From positions 1 through 64,000 of the forward strand of contig JAHBNG010000006.1 of NCBI GenBank assembly GCA_019217005.1: a DNA stretch of 64,000 nt. Reading direction: 5' to 3'. The stretch's first letter is position 1, and each line of letters opens with the position of its first letter. This stretch comes from Chloroflexi bacterium TSY (lineage in GTDB: Bacteria > Chloroflexota > Anaerolineae > Caldilineales > Caldilineaceae). The notes beneath the pieces are model-generated. The model did not search any database and had not been told where the DNA came from. It saw only the letters and a list, made by a program, of their open reading frames with translations. A program made the translations under genes and the position numbers. Of this stretch, positions 55,774 through 64,000 are shown piece by piece.

Positions 55774-55920
55774 CTACCCATTCTCTGGCATCAACAAATC
55801 GTTAATCCTTTTATTCAAGAGCCCTTCAAGCCAAACTCGGGCGGTACGGGTTTCTTCGTTGGCGCGTGGATTCGATATCAACCCTAATGGGCCAGTATCA
55901 ACTACTACAGCAATAGTCAT
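55774..55920 (-). pseudogene. Truncated PIN-domain-like toxin
   Basis: 48-aa frame starting at ATG 55920, overlapping the stop of the upstream gene by ATGA. TIAVVVDTGPLGLISNPRAN carries the first acidic motif of a PIN nuclease (VDTGPL), followed by TARVWLEGLL; the protein stops where the rest of the roughly 130-aa domain should begin. The remaining acidic residues are missing, so no nuclease activity is expected. Family call rests on a short stretch. Confidence 0.5.
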
Positions 55921-56495
55921 GAAAATAGCTTTCGATCTGATAATCGATCTTCATCGATAGCTCTCTTTAAGTACTCTAAGGTCTCACTCTGTTCCTGTTC
56001 ATCTCCTTCTTCATCCCAGCTCTTTAACAATGCTTTCGCCGCCTGAAGACGATCATCTATATTTTGTAACTCTTCATTCAAAAACGCATGAACATTGTCA
56101 GAAAATGCATTGCCAAATAGACTCTGTAATTCACTGAGTGTACATCTTCTGCTTTTAGCAAGCAACCGTAGAAAGCGAAGTCGTTCAGCTTTTGCCGAAT
56201 CAAGTTGTTCAGTTAAATTTAACAATTCCTGACCCTCGTCTATGGAAATCGAATCCATTTGGCAACGTTTTTCCAATTCACGATGCCGGAGTTGAATTTC
56301 ATCTGGCAAATCCTGATTGATTTTGTGGAGGAGGCACTCTTCTTCTGCAGTTAATGTCAATCCTTTACGCTTGACCAAAATTGCATTGACCTCGGCCAGA
56401 AATTGTTCAATCTCATGCGTATCTAGCTGGCTCATGCTAGCCAAAAGCTGGTTGAGATCGATATTGACTTCTGATGTTATCTGAAGTGTAGCCAT
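55917..56495 (-). CDS. Helical protein, possible antitoxin of a PIN-type pair
   Basis: 192-aa, rich in charged helices: NLNQLLASMSQLD-like start (VNIDLNQLLASMSQLDTHEI, EQFLAEVNAILVKRKGLTL) and LTAEEECLLHKINQDLPDEI, then LKSWDEEGDEQEQSETLEYL. Proteins of this type occur beside PIN-like genes in Chloroflexota and cyanobacteria (recalled, not checked). A 4-bp ATGA overlap joins it to a truncated PIN-like gene. It could be the antitoxin or an independent protein; no DNA-binding motif was seen. Confidence 0.5.
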   Translation of the reverse strand: MATLQITSEVNIDLNQLLASMSQLDTHEIEQFLAEVNAILVKRKGLTLTAEEECLLHKINQDLPDEIQLRHRELEKRCQMDSISIDEGQELLNLTEQLDSAKAERLRFLRLLAKSRRCTLSELQSLFGNAFSDNVHAFLNEELQNIDDRLQAAKALLKSWDEEGDEQEQSETLEYLKRAIDEDRLSDRKLFS

Positions 56496-56659
56496 CTATT
56501 CTATCCTATAGACTCAGCGTAGATTCAAGAACACATACTTCATTATATCAGAAGATCAGAGACCTTAAAATGTTGTGGTTATAGTTTCCTTAGAAATACT
56601 TTGTACTAGGTTTCTCAGAGCAGAGGCAGGACAAAACATTTCTGGGAGAGTATATGGAA

Positions 56660-57520
56660 CTATCCTTTGATTGCCCCGACTGTGAGTCCCTCTAGGAAAT
56701 ACCGTTGCAAAAACAAAAAAACGAACATAAGCGGGATCACGCTGAGAAAAGCCGCGGCCGAGGTGATTCCATAGTTCACCTGAAATTCGCTGCGCAACAA
56801 TGCTAGACCCAATGGGAGCGTATAGAGGCTCTTATTATTGATGACCACCAGGGGCCAGACCAGATTATTCCACTGAGCCGTGAAAACGACAATAGACAGA
56901 GTTGCCAGCGCCGGCGTCGACAGCGGCATGATGATGCGCCAGAAGACCCCAAATTCAGAGCAGCCGTCGATCCGTGCGGCATGTTCAAGCTCTTCAGGCA
57001 ACGTCTGCATGAACTGACGCAAGAGGAAAACGCCGAGAACATTGGCCAACGAGGGAATGATGAGTCCGCCATACGAATTCAGCAGTCCCAACTGATTGGT
57101 AATGAGAAACGTTGGGATCAACAACAAAGCACCGGGGATCATAATGGTGGCCAGCATCAACCCAAATAGCAAGTCGCGCCCCCAGAATTGCTTTTTGGCA
57201 AATGCATAGGCCGCCAGGGCATCGACCAACAGTGTGCCGAGCGTGACGAGCACGGCGACCAGGATGGTGTTGATGAACCAGGTGCTAAAGGGCAGTTCCC
57301 CCAGGATGTACGTATAGTTGTCCCACACAAACTGCTCTGGAATCAGCCGCGGCGGGATCGAGATGAGCGTATACGTCTCCTTAAACGATGAGGCAAAAAT
57401 GTAGAGATATGGCCCCAGCATAATGATCACCAACAGGGCCAGCAGCGCATAGATTAGGGCAGCTTGAGGCATGATGCTAGTTGTTTTTCGCCACCGACGA
57501 CTTAGCCCACTTTGCGACAT
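56660..57520 (-). CDS. Carbohydrate ABC transporter permease (MalG/UgpE type)
   Basis: 286-aa inner-membrane permease with six predicted hydrophobic segments. The EAA loop is ELEHAARIDGCSEFGVFWRI, followed by IMPLSTPALATLSIVVF. The ATG at 57520 (MSQSGLSRRWRKTT) is preferred over 57556. It follows the other permease gene after about 230 bp, an unusually long gap for such pairs. No ATP-binding subunit is present; these systems commonly share an MsmK-type ATPase encoded elsewhere. Confidence 0.9.
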   Translation of the reverse strand: MSQSGLSRRWRKTTSIMPQAALIYALLALLVIIMLGPYLYIFASSFKETYTLISIPPRLIPEQFVWDNYTYILGELPFSTWFINTILVAVLVTLGTLLVDALAAYAFAKKQFWGRDLLFGLMLATIMIPGALLLIPTFLITNQLGLLNSYGGLIIPSLANVLGVFLLRQFMQTLPEELEHAARIDGCSEFGVFWRIIMPLSTPALATLSIVVFTAQWNNLVWPLVVINNKSLYTLPLGLALLRSEFQVNYGITSAAAFLSVIPLMFVFLFLQRYFLEGLTVGAIKG

Positions 57521-57754
57521 GATATACCTCTCTAAGAGCCTTCTATCTCCGCTCATCAGACGAAGTTGTTAAAATGCACTATAATGCCTCTGACGAAAAC
57601 ATAGGCTTGCACAATTTGCTGACGCTGCTCCGAAAAAATAAGAATCCGGTTTGACGAGCCGATACTTGCAACACAACCGATTTCTAGACTTGTACCACGC
57701 AATACTTTCAACAATCTGAGTATTTTATTTTGCGGAGTAGCCTTAGATGAGCCT

Positions 57755-58690
57755 CTATCGTTCACCCAAGACACGCATCTGAACAAATGAAATCGGCATG
57801 ATGATGAGCAACAATACGACACCCATGGCGGCGGCCATGCCTACCTGACCATAGCGGAATGCGTGATTGTAAATGTACCAGACGATAGTCGCCGTGGAAT
57901 GTACAGGACCGCCATTTGTGAGCACAAACACCGTATCAAAAAGCTGGAAGGCCCAGATGGTCCCCATCACCACCGAGAATAGGATCACGGGCCGCATCAA
58001 GGGAATCGTCACGCGGATGGCAACTTGCCAGGCAGAGGCACCATCAATCCGCGCCGCCTCGTGCAGTTCCTCGGGGACGCTCAACATGGCCGCCAGGAAG
58101 AGAATGATATGGAAACCAATCCCGCGCCACCACTCCACCAGCAGGATGCCGTACAGGGCAATGTTTGGATCCGACAGCCAGTAGATCTCAGGAATGCCCA
58201 CCAAGCCCAATAGATAAGTCAGCACACCGTAACGAGGGGCTAATATGTAGCTCCAGATCTGTGCCGCGGCCGCGGCGGATGCCAACAGGGGGAAGAAGAC
58301 CACGGCACGGAAGAAATCCTTGAAACGGACGAGCTTGTTTCCAATGAGGAAGGCGAGTGCCAGCGCCGTGATCACCGTAATTGGGACCACTGATATCGTA
58401 TATTGTAGGGAATTCTTGAATACCTGAAGCGTGATCGCATCCGGCGTCAGACTAACATAGTTTTGAACGCCGACAAATGGTTTTACCGGCGAAACCAGAT
58501 CGCCCCGCAGCAGAGAGAGCCAGAGCGCCCAGAAAAATGGACCGATGTTGAAGACGGCGAACAGCACCATAAACGGCAGGATGAAGGCGTAGGCCGTGAG
58601 GTTGCGTCTGACCGTCGAACGTTGCCAGAATCGTGAATGCTGTATTGTCCTCTGCCTTGAAGGCATGGTGGCTGAAGTCATAAATGACAT
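57755..58690 (-). CDS. Carbohydrate ABC transporter permease (MalF/UgpA type)
   Basis: 311-aa permease. EAA loop: VPEELHEAARIDGASAWQVA, followed by IRVTIPLMRPVILFSVV. The first membrane segment is AYAFILPFMVLFAVFNIGPF, then WALWLSLLRGDL. ATG 58690 is preferred; a longer frame reaches 58726. It forms a heterodimer with the downstream permease. A toxin-antitoxin pair lies between it and the substrate-binding protein gene. Confidence 0.9.
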   Translation of the reverse strand: MSFMTSATMPSRQRTIQHSRFWQRSTVRRNLTAYAFILPFMVLFAVFNIGPFFWALWLSLLRGDLVSPVKPFVGVQNYVSLTPDAITLQVFKNSLQYTISVVPITVITALALAFLIGNKLVRFKDFFRAVVFFPLLASAAAAAQIWSYILAPRYGVLTYLLGLVGIPEIYWLSDPNIALYGILLVEWWRGIGFHIILFLAAMLSVPEELHEAARIDGASAWQVAIRVTIPLMRPVILFSVVMGTIWAFQLFDTVFVLTNGGPVHSTATIVWYIYNHAFRYGQVGMAAAMGVVLLLIIMPISFVQMRVLGER

Positions 58691-58929
58691 ATCCCCGCGG
58701 AAGTGTTGTCTTATCGTTAACAGCAACTAATCGTTTGGAAATAACTTGCAGATTTCAACTACCGCACCCAAAGGCCACCCACTCTGAATGAAACCCCACT
58801 TGTTGGCAAACCGAGTTTTCCGTTGGCTTCCTCTTGCCCAAAAAGCAGCTCTCACAACCTTATCTACCGACCTCGCACTGTTTTGGGGGCACAGTACAAT
58901 GATTGGTGCGGTGGCACGTTAGATTATGT

Positions 58930-59190
58930 CTATGAATCACGAGGTTCTAGCCCTAATTGAGCCATCGCATCAACAAACTTAATCGTCTTAGTTTGTTTAC
59001 CTCGTTCATCAAGTAATTTCATCAACTCTTTATTGTTACGAGTTAACTCAATTTCATGCGCAAACTCATCAATCTCAGCTAAAACAAACTCGCGTCCTTC
59101 AGGGTCTTTCAAAATCAAACCGCCCTGTAGAGCAAGGTTGAGCAATTCAAGAATGACATTATCTTGGTTTGAAATTGTCATCGTTTTCAT
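58930..59190 (-). CDS. Antitoxin-like protein of a RelE/ParE-type pair
   Basis: 86-aa protein (MTISNQDNVILELLNLALQG, GREFVLAEIDEFAHEIELTR). Gene order is toxin then antitoxin, overlapping by 4 bp (ATGA). The short N-terminal part resembles Phd-like folds (REFVLAEIDEFAHEI), followed by a helix. Expected to neutralise the toxin and repress the operon. Confidence 0.65.
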   Translation of the reverse strand: MKTMTISNQDNVILELLNLALQGGLILKDPEGREFVLAEIDEFAHEIELTRNNKELMKLLDERGKQTKTIKFVDAMAQLGLEPRDS

Positions 59191-59480
59191 AGTTTGTACT
59201 CCTTCCCACGCAGAATCAGCTTGTTGCCTTCTTTGCGACCAACTGCCTCTACTTTAACGATTCGTATCTGCTCAAAAACATCATAGAAAACTCGGATCTT
59301 GTCTATTCGTAATTCCCACTCAGACACCTCAGTGGGACGTAAACGTTTTCGATTACGAGTTTCTATGGTTGGTTGATAGCTGAGTTGGGTTTTAATCTCA
59401 GCAAAAATTGTCTGTTGTTCAAATTTCCTGAACTCGCTTATATCGCCGAGGGATTCAGGCGTAAACTCAATATCATACAT
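59187..59480 (-). CDS. RelE/ParE-superfamily toxin
   Basis: 97-aa protein: MYDIEFTPESLGDISEFRKF, QTIFAEIKTQLSYQPTIETR, NRKRLRPTEVSEWELRID, KIRVFYDVFEQIRIVKVEAV. The pattern R-x-K-R-L-R-P and W-E-L-R-I-D-x-x-R-V-x-Y-x-V is typical for RelE/YafQ/ParE toxins (mRNA interferase or gyrase inhibitor). It precedes its antitoxin. The module is inserted between the sugar-binding protein gene and the permease genes. Confidence 0.85.
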   Translation of the reverse strand: MYDIEFTPESLGDISEFRKFEQQTIFAEIKTQLSYQPTIETRNRKRLRPTEVSEWELRIDKIRVFYDVFEQIRIVKVEAVGRKEGNKLILRGKEYKL

Positions 59481-59656
59481 AGGAGATATTGTTGTTCATT
59501 ATTATTTGACAAATAGCGCAAAAGTCACCTATCGTGAGGAGAAAGCAGGCCGCGTACGGGTCTGACCACATAGGTGCCTTTTGCGGAACTACGTTATTTG
59601 CATAGGTGGCTTTGTCGCAAATGATTTAGGACAGGAAGCCGGCCAACAGACTCTTC
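59481..59656. other. Gap between binding-protein gene and toxin gene, with inverted repeat
   Basis: AAAAGTCACCTATCGTGAGG near 59520 and its approximate complement CATAGGTGGCTTTGTCGCAA near 59600 form an imperfect hairpin. No gene. Confidence 0.35.
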
Positions 59657-61001
59657 TTACGCCCCTTCTTCTTCCTGAAGCAAGTCGTTGAGCTGAACCA
59701 CCAAATCTTCCACTGCCTCTTCAACAGAGCGCTGACCTAGAATGAAGGATTCAATCGACGTGCTCTCGATGTCCCAGAATTTGAATATCCAGCCGCGATA
59801 GGGCCAGAAGAAGGTATACTGTAATGTGTCCTGGGCCGTCGTTAATACCTCATCATCGGGATAGAAGTTAACGGACGGTGCCACGCTCATGAAGCCCAAG
59901 CAGCCAATCCAGGACGTCAGCAGTTCTGGAGTGACCAGGGTTTCGACTACGGTCCAGGCTTCCTGCGGATGTGCGGTCTTGTTGGCAATGGCCAACATCC
60001 CCACACCTCCATAGCAGGCGCGACCACGTGCACCTTCTGCCGGTCCCGTCGCCATGCGTGCCGCACCCAAATTAAAGTCGGGCTTTTCGCTGCGTACAGA
60101 ATTGGCAAAGACATTTTGGGCAGTGATCATGCCTACCTGGCCATCGCGGAAATAGCCCCCTACACCAGGCTCCTGTCCCGAGATGGCACCGGGCATCGCA
60201 ACTTCGTATTCATGATAGAGCGCGTCCAGGAAATTCCAACCTTCCATCGCCTCGGGCGAGTTTATGATACATTCAGTCAGGTCATCATTGAACCAGCGTC
60301 CGCCAAAACGACGCGGCCATTGGCTATTCTCGTGCCAATCTTTCGGTGTGCTGGCAAAGCCATACACATTTTCGTCCAGTTCGGTGATCGCCTGGGCATG
60401 GCTCAGAAACTCTTCAACTGTGTCTGGCGGCGTGTCGGGGTCGAGTCCCGCTTGTTCAAAGAGATCCTTGTTCCAGAATAGGTTGGAACCACCGATGATC
60501 CAGGGTAGAGAGTAGGTTGTGCCATCATACGTGCCGGGTTCCCAGGCCCGCTCATAAAAGAAGGCTCGGTCAAAACCGCTGGATTCGATCATGTCATCCA
60601 GCGCCATGATGTGACCCGCATTCACAAAACGGGGAAACGACTCTGTCTGGTAGCTCACATCAGGTCCAGTGTCAGCGGCAAAGGCCGCAGTGAACTTCTC
60701 ATTATACTGCCCCCACGGGATCTCGCTGAAGTCCACTATAACTTCTGGATACATTTCCTGGAGCACATCCAGGGTGGGTTGGGCGCAGAGTTTTGTCTCA
60801 TCTCCAGCTGCCTTGTGGGGACCTTTCCACATGGTGAGTGTGACGACTTCCCCTGCGGGTGCGGACGCGCCCGCGTCTGTCGAAGCAGGTGCAGCGGGCG
60901 CGTCCGCAACCTGATAGACCAGCCCCAAACGCTGCCGCAACTGCCACGGTGGCTGTACGAACTAGAAACTCGCGTCGAGAAAACGTTGTACTTCTAGCCA
61001 T
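59657..61001 (-). pseudogene. Extracellular sugar-binding lipoprotein (TAT type), frameshifted
   Basis: ABC-type family 1 solute-binding protein. From ATG 61001 a TAT/lipoprotein signal reads TTFSRREFLVRTATVAVAA, ending AGLSGCG. The frame then shifts by one base near 60917: the first frame runs into GRARCTCFDRRG and stops, and the second reads ADAPAAPASTDAGASAPAGE. The mature part (VVTLTMWKGPHKAAGDETKL, ALDDMIESSGFDRAFFYERA, PWIIGGSNLFWNKDLFEQAG) is a normal binding protein to 59657. It partners the two permeases. A one-base indel in a GC-rich stretch may be technical. Confidence 0.88.
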
Positions 61002-61119
61002 GATGGGATTCTCCTTTGATGTCTGAGCTGGGCGACGTCGGTTCGCCGCCACTTCAGTTTTTGGAACTGCAAATTTCGGGAGCGGATTCAATTGGAGTAA
61101 CTGTTCACGTTATCCCCGA

Positions 61120-61198
61120 AGGTGACAGTCACTTCACATTCAAATGGGCAGGTGAGTAACAATTACGGCTCGCTTTGTGCGAAAAGTGACTGTCACCT
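61120..61198. repeat. Inverted repeat with AGGTGACAGTCA ends
   Basis: AGGTGACAGTCACTT (61120-61134) pairs with AAGTGACTGTCACCT (61184-61198). Outside it GTAACTGTTCAC (61097) and GTGAACTGTTAC (61218) form a second imperfect pair. Related to 45391-45568. Confidence 0.6.
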
Positions 61199-61272
61199 CC
61201 TCGTTCGGTGCAGCAAGGTGAACTGTTACCAGTTGGGTTTCGAGTACATCGACAATCACTTACCAGGGATCG

Positions 61273-61512
61273 TCAACGGGCGATATCCACAGGGACAGAG
61301 TAGACTACATCAGCTTTGAGCGCCTGCGCAGCAAAGGCTAACGCTGCCAGAATCGCTCGTTGGGTCAAACGCGGATGGGCTTCGAGCAATTGCTCCATCG
61401 TCTCGCCCGCCGACAGCTTTTCCAGAATCAGTTCGACAGTAATACGTGTACCAGCAATCACTGGTTTGCCCATCATCACTTTTGGATCAGATTGAATGAG
61501 TGGTGTTTCCAT
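61273..61512 (-). CDS. DUF433 antitoxin-like protein
   Basis: 79-aa DUF433 (VapB-like winged-helix) protein: DPKVMMGKPVIAGTRITVEL, ILEKLSAGETMEQLLEAHPR, LTQRAILAALAFAAQ. ATG 61512 is chosen (METPLIQSD). Such proteins usually pair with a DUF5615 PIN-like toxin gene directly downstream; none is found in 61002-61272, so it is an orphan. Confidence 0.85.
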   Translation of the reverse strand: METPLIQSDPKVMMGKPVIAGTRITVELILEKLSAGETMEQLLEAHPRLTQRAILAALAFAAQALKADVVYSVPVDIAR

Positions 61513-61527
61513 CTCGCTTACCTCCAA

Positions 61528-61971
61528 TCAGCATTATACACCCAATATCTATCGAATCGATAACCTGCCCAGCAGTCTGGGACCATTTCTCATTGGGAGC
61601 AGGAGTGTGAGAATGCGATGCACGGGTGAAATAGCGCATCGCTCGCGTACGCGGGGACCAACCAGATCTCAACCGTGCGTTGCATTCAGCTCGCGCCGCA
61701 AATGTGTTTTGTTCAATGACATCGTCATCCGCAAAAATCGGTTACATCGTGTCCGCTTTCTGGCATAGAGATAGGGTCGCCATTCGTCAAAGCCTCTCTG
61801 CTGCCAGGCCAATCCGTTGAATGCAGTTCGACAAGAAAGTGACAATCACAACCGTCAACTGCGTGCGACGCATTCTTGTCCCAAAAGTGAAATACAGCCC
61901 AGCAATCTTTCATCATGACCGACATCTACATTGCGGTTGTGATGGAAAATCGATATCGGGTTCTTAAGTAC
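61528..61971. other. Intergenic region without recognised features
   Basis: About 440 bp. Only shadow frames are present; no hairpin of note. It should contain the promoter of the DUF433 gene on the minus strand. Confidence 0.35.
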
Positions 61972-63312
61972 TTACCCCAACTCGGAAGCGATGTCCACAA
62001 TCACCTCCTGCAGCACATCGACCGTCTGTTGCACTTCTTCTTCATTGACTGTGAACGGTGGGCTAATTGCGATGTGATCGCCAGCCACACCGTCAATCAG
62101 GCCCGGCGCGCCCGGCATGATCAACACGCCTTTGTCAAACGCCCGATCCACGATCTGCGCGGTGACGCCCTGCGCCGGGTCGAACGGTGCGCGCGTGGAC
62201 TTGTCGGCGACGAATTCAATGCCGATCAGCAGCCCTTTCCCCCGTATTTCGCCCACAATGGGTAGATCCTCTAAAGGACGAAGTTTCTCCAGCATCAAGT
62301 CGCCCATCTTCGCACATTGGGTCACCAGGTCATGCTGCTCAATAAAATCTTGCACCGCCAGGCCAACTGCGCAGGAGGGATTGCCGCCGTACGTGTGGCC
62401 ATGGACAAAGGATTTTGCCGTACCGTAAATGCCCTCATAGATCCGCTCATGCGCAATCGTGGCGGCAATTGGCGTGTATCCACTGCTCAGGCCCTTGCCC
62501 GTGGTCAGAATATCGGGTACGACGTCCCAATGGTCGATGGCAAAGTTGACGCCCGTGCGCCCAAAGCCCGTCACCACCTCATCGACGATCAGGAGGAAAT
62601 TGTACTTGTCGCAGATCTCGCGAATGCGCGGATAGTAGTCGGCGTGTGGGGTCACACCCGCGGCCGAGGTGCCCAGGATTGGTTCGGCAATGAAGGCAGA
62701 AATGTACTCCGGACCCTCTTGCAGAATCACCCGCTCCAATTCATCGGCACAGTGAAGCTGGCACTCACCCCGCTCCTGGCACCAGGTGCAGCGATAGGGG
62801 GAGGGCAGCGGGATATGGGGAAAGTTGTGCAGATAGGGCACGTAATCCTGTCGCCAGGACGTGCGTCCAGACATGGAGAGGGCGCCGATGGTGTTGCCAT
62901 GCCAGCTCTGCCAGCGGGTGATCACTTTGTACTTCTGGGGATTGCCCGTCTCGACGTGATACTTGCGCGCCATCTTCATGGCCGCTTCGGTGGCTTCTGA
63001 ACCGCCGGAAATAAAGAAGACGCGTGTCAACCCTTCCGGCGCCAGCGCCACAATTTTGTTCGCCAGATCAATCTGGGGTTGCGAGACAAAGCGGCCATAG
63101 GCAAAGGTCACCTTGCTGGCCTGGTCGGCCATCGTTTCCACAATTTCACCCACCCCGTGCCCGATGCTCACGACATGAACGCCGGCACAAGCATCGAGAT
63201 AGCGGTTACCGTCGGTATCAAAAAGATAGACGCCCTGTCCGTGAGAGATTGTGGGCCACTTGTCTTTGAGCACCCGATGGAAAATGGTATCAGTTGAGAG
63301 GGCTTCGGTCAT
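61972..63312 (-). CDS. Class III PLP-dependent aminotransferase
   Basis: 446-aa enzyme of the omega-amino acid/pyruvate aminotransferase type. DGNRYLDACAGVHVVSIGHG, SGGSEATEAAMKMARKYHVE, the Asp in LLIVDEVVTGFGRTGVNFA, and the PLP lysine in ILTTGKGLSSGYTPIAA are clear. A CxxC...C insert (CTWCQERGECQLHC, about residues 175-188) is frequent in one subgroup and may bind zinc. Probably acts on a beta- or omega-amino acid, taurine-like compound or amine. No obvious operon partner in the window. Confidence 0.88.
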   Translation of the reverse strand: MTEALSTDTIFHRVLKDKWPTISHGQGVYLFDTDGNRYLDACAGVHVVSIGHGVGEIVETMADQASKVTFAYGRFVSQPQIDLANKIVALAPEGLTRVFFISGGSEATEAAMKMARKYHVETGNPQKYKVITRWQSWHGNTIGALSMSGRTSWRQDYVPYLHNFPHIPLPSPYRCTWCQERGECQLHCADELERVILQEGPEYISAFIAEPILGTSAAGVTPHADYYPRIREICDKYNFLLIVDEVVTGFGRTGVNFAIDHWDVVPDILTTGKGLSSGYTPIAATIAHERIYEGIYGTAKSFVHGHTYGGNPSCAVGLAVQDFIEQHDLVTQCAKMGDLMLEKLRPLEDLPIVGEIRGKGLLIGIEFVADKSTRAPFDPAQGVTAQIVDRAFDKGVLIMPGAPGLIDGVAGDHIAISPPFTVNEEEVQQTVDVLQEVIVDIASELG

Positions 63313-63429
63313 ACGATTTCTCCTGTTGGTTTGGATAATGGGGTAAGCGATTCAGCGTCTGGCCGGTTGCTGATATACGGTTGAAACGGGTGATGTGGTT
63401 TGTGGGGATGGACATTGAGAGACAGCACG

Positions 63430-63708
63430 TCACGTGGTCGGCACGGCCAGCACCCTGACCGACACCCCTAGACGTTTCAGAAAACCTGATGATATCTCCC
63501 ATGTCAAGGGGAATTGCGCTGTATCCGCTGCGGCCAGATAGGCAAGAATGTCGTTGAGCATGTCTACATCTTCGTCCGGACCGAGTTCGGCGTCGACAAA
63601 CGTATTCTCTGCCCAGTCGACCAACGTCGCCAATGACATTTGTCCGTTCAAGTAAGCCAATAGCTTGTTACGCAAGATTTCACGTGTGATCATCTGCTTA
63701 CTACTCAA
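63430..63708 (-). CDS. Small protein of unknown function, second gene of a pair
   Basis: 92-aa protein: MITREILRNKLLAYLNGQMS, LATLVDWAENTFVDAELGPD, DILAYLAAADTAQFPLTWEI. Acidic and helical. It lies 23 bp downstream of another small gene on the same strand. The gene order (basic small protein, then acidic helical protein) is like a toxin-antitoxin module, but I know of no characterised family here. Confidence 0.6.
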   Translation of the reverse strand: MSSKQMITREILRNKLLAYLNGQMSLATLVDWAENTFVDAELGPDEDVDMLNDILAYLAAADTAQFPLTWEISSGFLKRLGVSVRVLAVPTT

Positions 63709-63731
63709 GTTTCAACCGCTCATGTCCAGTG

Positions 63732-63944
63732 TCAACCCAGATACTTTTGATGACGTTCAATCGATCTATCGTCATCGTTATAGATTTCCTGTATCACAAA
63801 ACGTGTTTGTTCGCTGGCGTCCACAATTTTGATCATGCATTGATAACCAGTTACCCCCTGGCGATCAAACCAGTAACGACGTCCGCCATCAGGTAGATCT
63901 CGCCAACTTTTGAACCGCTTCTCATTTTGTCCACGTGTCGCCAT
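63732..63944 (-). CDS. Small basic protein of unknown function, first gene of a pair
   Basis: 70-aa protein: FKSWRDLPDGGRRYWFDRQG, VTGYQCMIKIVDASEQTRFV, IQEIYNDDDRSIERHQKYLG. The pattern DGGRRYWF with a following beta-rich QEIYND and a charged tail suggests a compact fold. It precedes the acidic gene at 63430 and was probably co-transcribed. Function unknown. Confidence 0.6.
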   Translation of the reverse strand: MATRGQNEKRFKSWRDLPDGGRRYWFDRQGVTGYQCMIKIVDASEQTRFVIQEIYNDDDRSIERHQKYLG

Positions 63945-64000
63945 ATCGAAACATCAAGCATTCAGAGTCGGTTTTTCTGTCCTGTTGTGGGGAGGCTTGT

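Noticed and set aside
57556..57822. 88-aa frame between the permease genes
   Set aside because: Cys/Ser-rich composition and overlap with the C-terminus of the permease gene; no start signal.
1..64000. tRNA or rRNA genes
   Set aside because: Intergenic regions were read for T-loop-like GTTCGAATC patterns and cloverleaf pairs; none was convincing.

Overview
The window reads as a chromosomal segment of a mesophilic, mid-GC member of the Chloroflexota, probably an Anaerolineae/Caldilineae-type lineage. This is inferred from the gene set and not from a marker gene: large MalT/SARP-type ATPase regulators, a LysW-dependent lysine pathway, STAND/TPR proteins, TAT-type lipoprotein sugar-binding proteins, and a secreted protein ending in FLPIVVR. 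I saw no rRNA, tRNA, CRISPR array or phage structural gene.

Layout. 1-1917: 3' part of a frameshifted MalT-like LuxR regulator. 2180-6277: a small catabolic group (PhyH dioxygenase, two Gfo/Idh/MocA oxidoreductases, a nitrilase). 6426-6635: a candidate 6S-like RNA with its own promoter and terminator. 6669-8553: a decayed insertion sequence. 8711-19714: a nearly complete alpha-aminoadipate (AAA) lysine pathway with the LysW carrier protein (lysS, lysT, lysU, Nudix gene, lysW, lysX, lysY, methyltransferase gene, lysZ, lysJ, lysK). 20170-22164: an exported LysM protein. 22468-22872: a structured leader, a 54-aa ORF and a terminator. 23452-28612 (minus strand): a translationally coupled STAND/TPR operon with two in-frame TGA codons. 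29030-30340: a LarA-like gene. 31082-32905: an orphan peptide-binding lipoprotein gene with an internal TAG. 33643-37941: a regulatory island of SRPBCC (AHSA1-type) proteins and an ECF42-like sigma factor with its YCII/DGPF partner. 38264-39769: a second IS with a frameshifted transposase. 39780-44845: a methyltransferase, a DUF1203 pseudogene, a Septu-like ATPase/HNH pair and an FAD amine oxidase. 45667-46932: an AGE-type epimerase. 47058-50832: a SARP regulator gene split by a 215-bp inverted-repeat element. 50973-54806: a small ORF and a large secreted LRR/Calx-beta/PPC/C13-peptidase protein. 54849-61001: a polysaccharide deacetylase, a truncated toxin pair, and a sugar ABC transporter interrupted by a toxin-antitoxin module. 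61273-63944: a DUF433 antitoxin, a class III aminotransferase and an unknown small gene pair.

How it fits together. The lysine block is the only large intact pathway. In it LysW is charged with aminoadipate by LysX, the bound substrate is processed by LysZ, LysY and LysJ, and lysine is released by LysK; homoisocitrate dehydrogenase and LysN are not in the window. The rest is accessory DNA rich in defence-like modules (STAND operon, Septu-like pair, toxin-antitoxin genes), stress regulation and small mobile elements.

The strongest direct observation is a 215-bp element present three times at identical length. It has perfect 16-bp terminal inverted repeats and 5-bp target duplications of the form AGNCT. 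One copy splits the SARP regulator so that removal of the element plus one duplication restores the frame exactly. The most suggestive new system is the three-gene STAND operon at 23452-28612, whose first two proteins share a matching glycine-rich VxGxVHxGSGDI motif resembling the amyloid-type signalling motifs of bacterial NLR systems. At least eight genes carry frameshifts or stops, so either active gene decay or base errors in a draft sequence must be considered.
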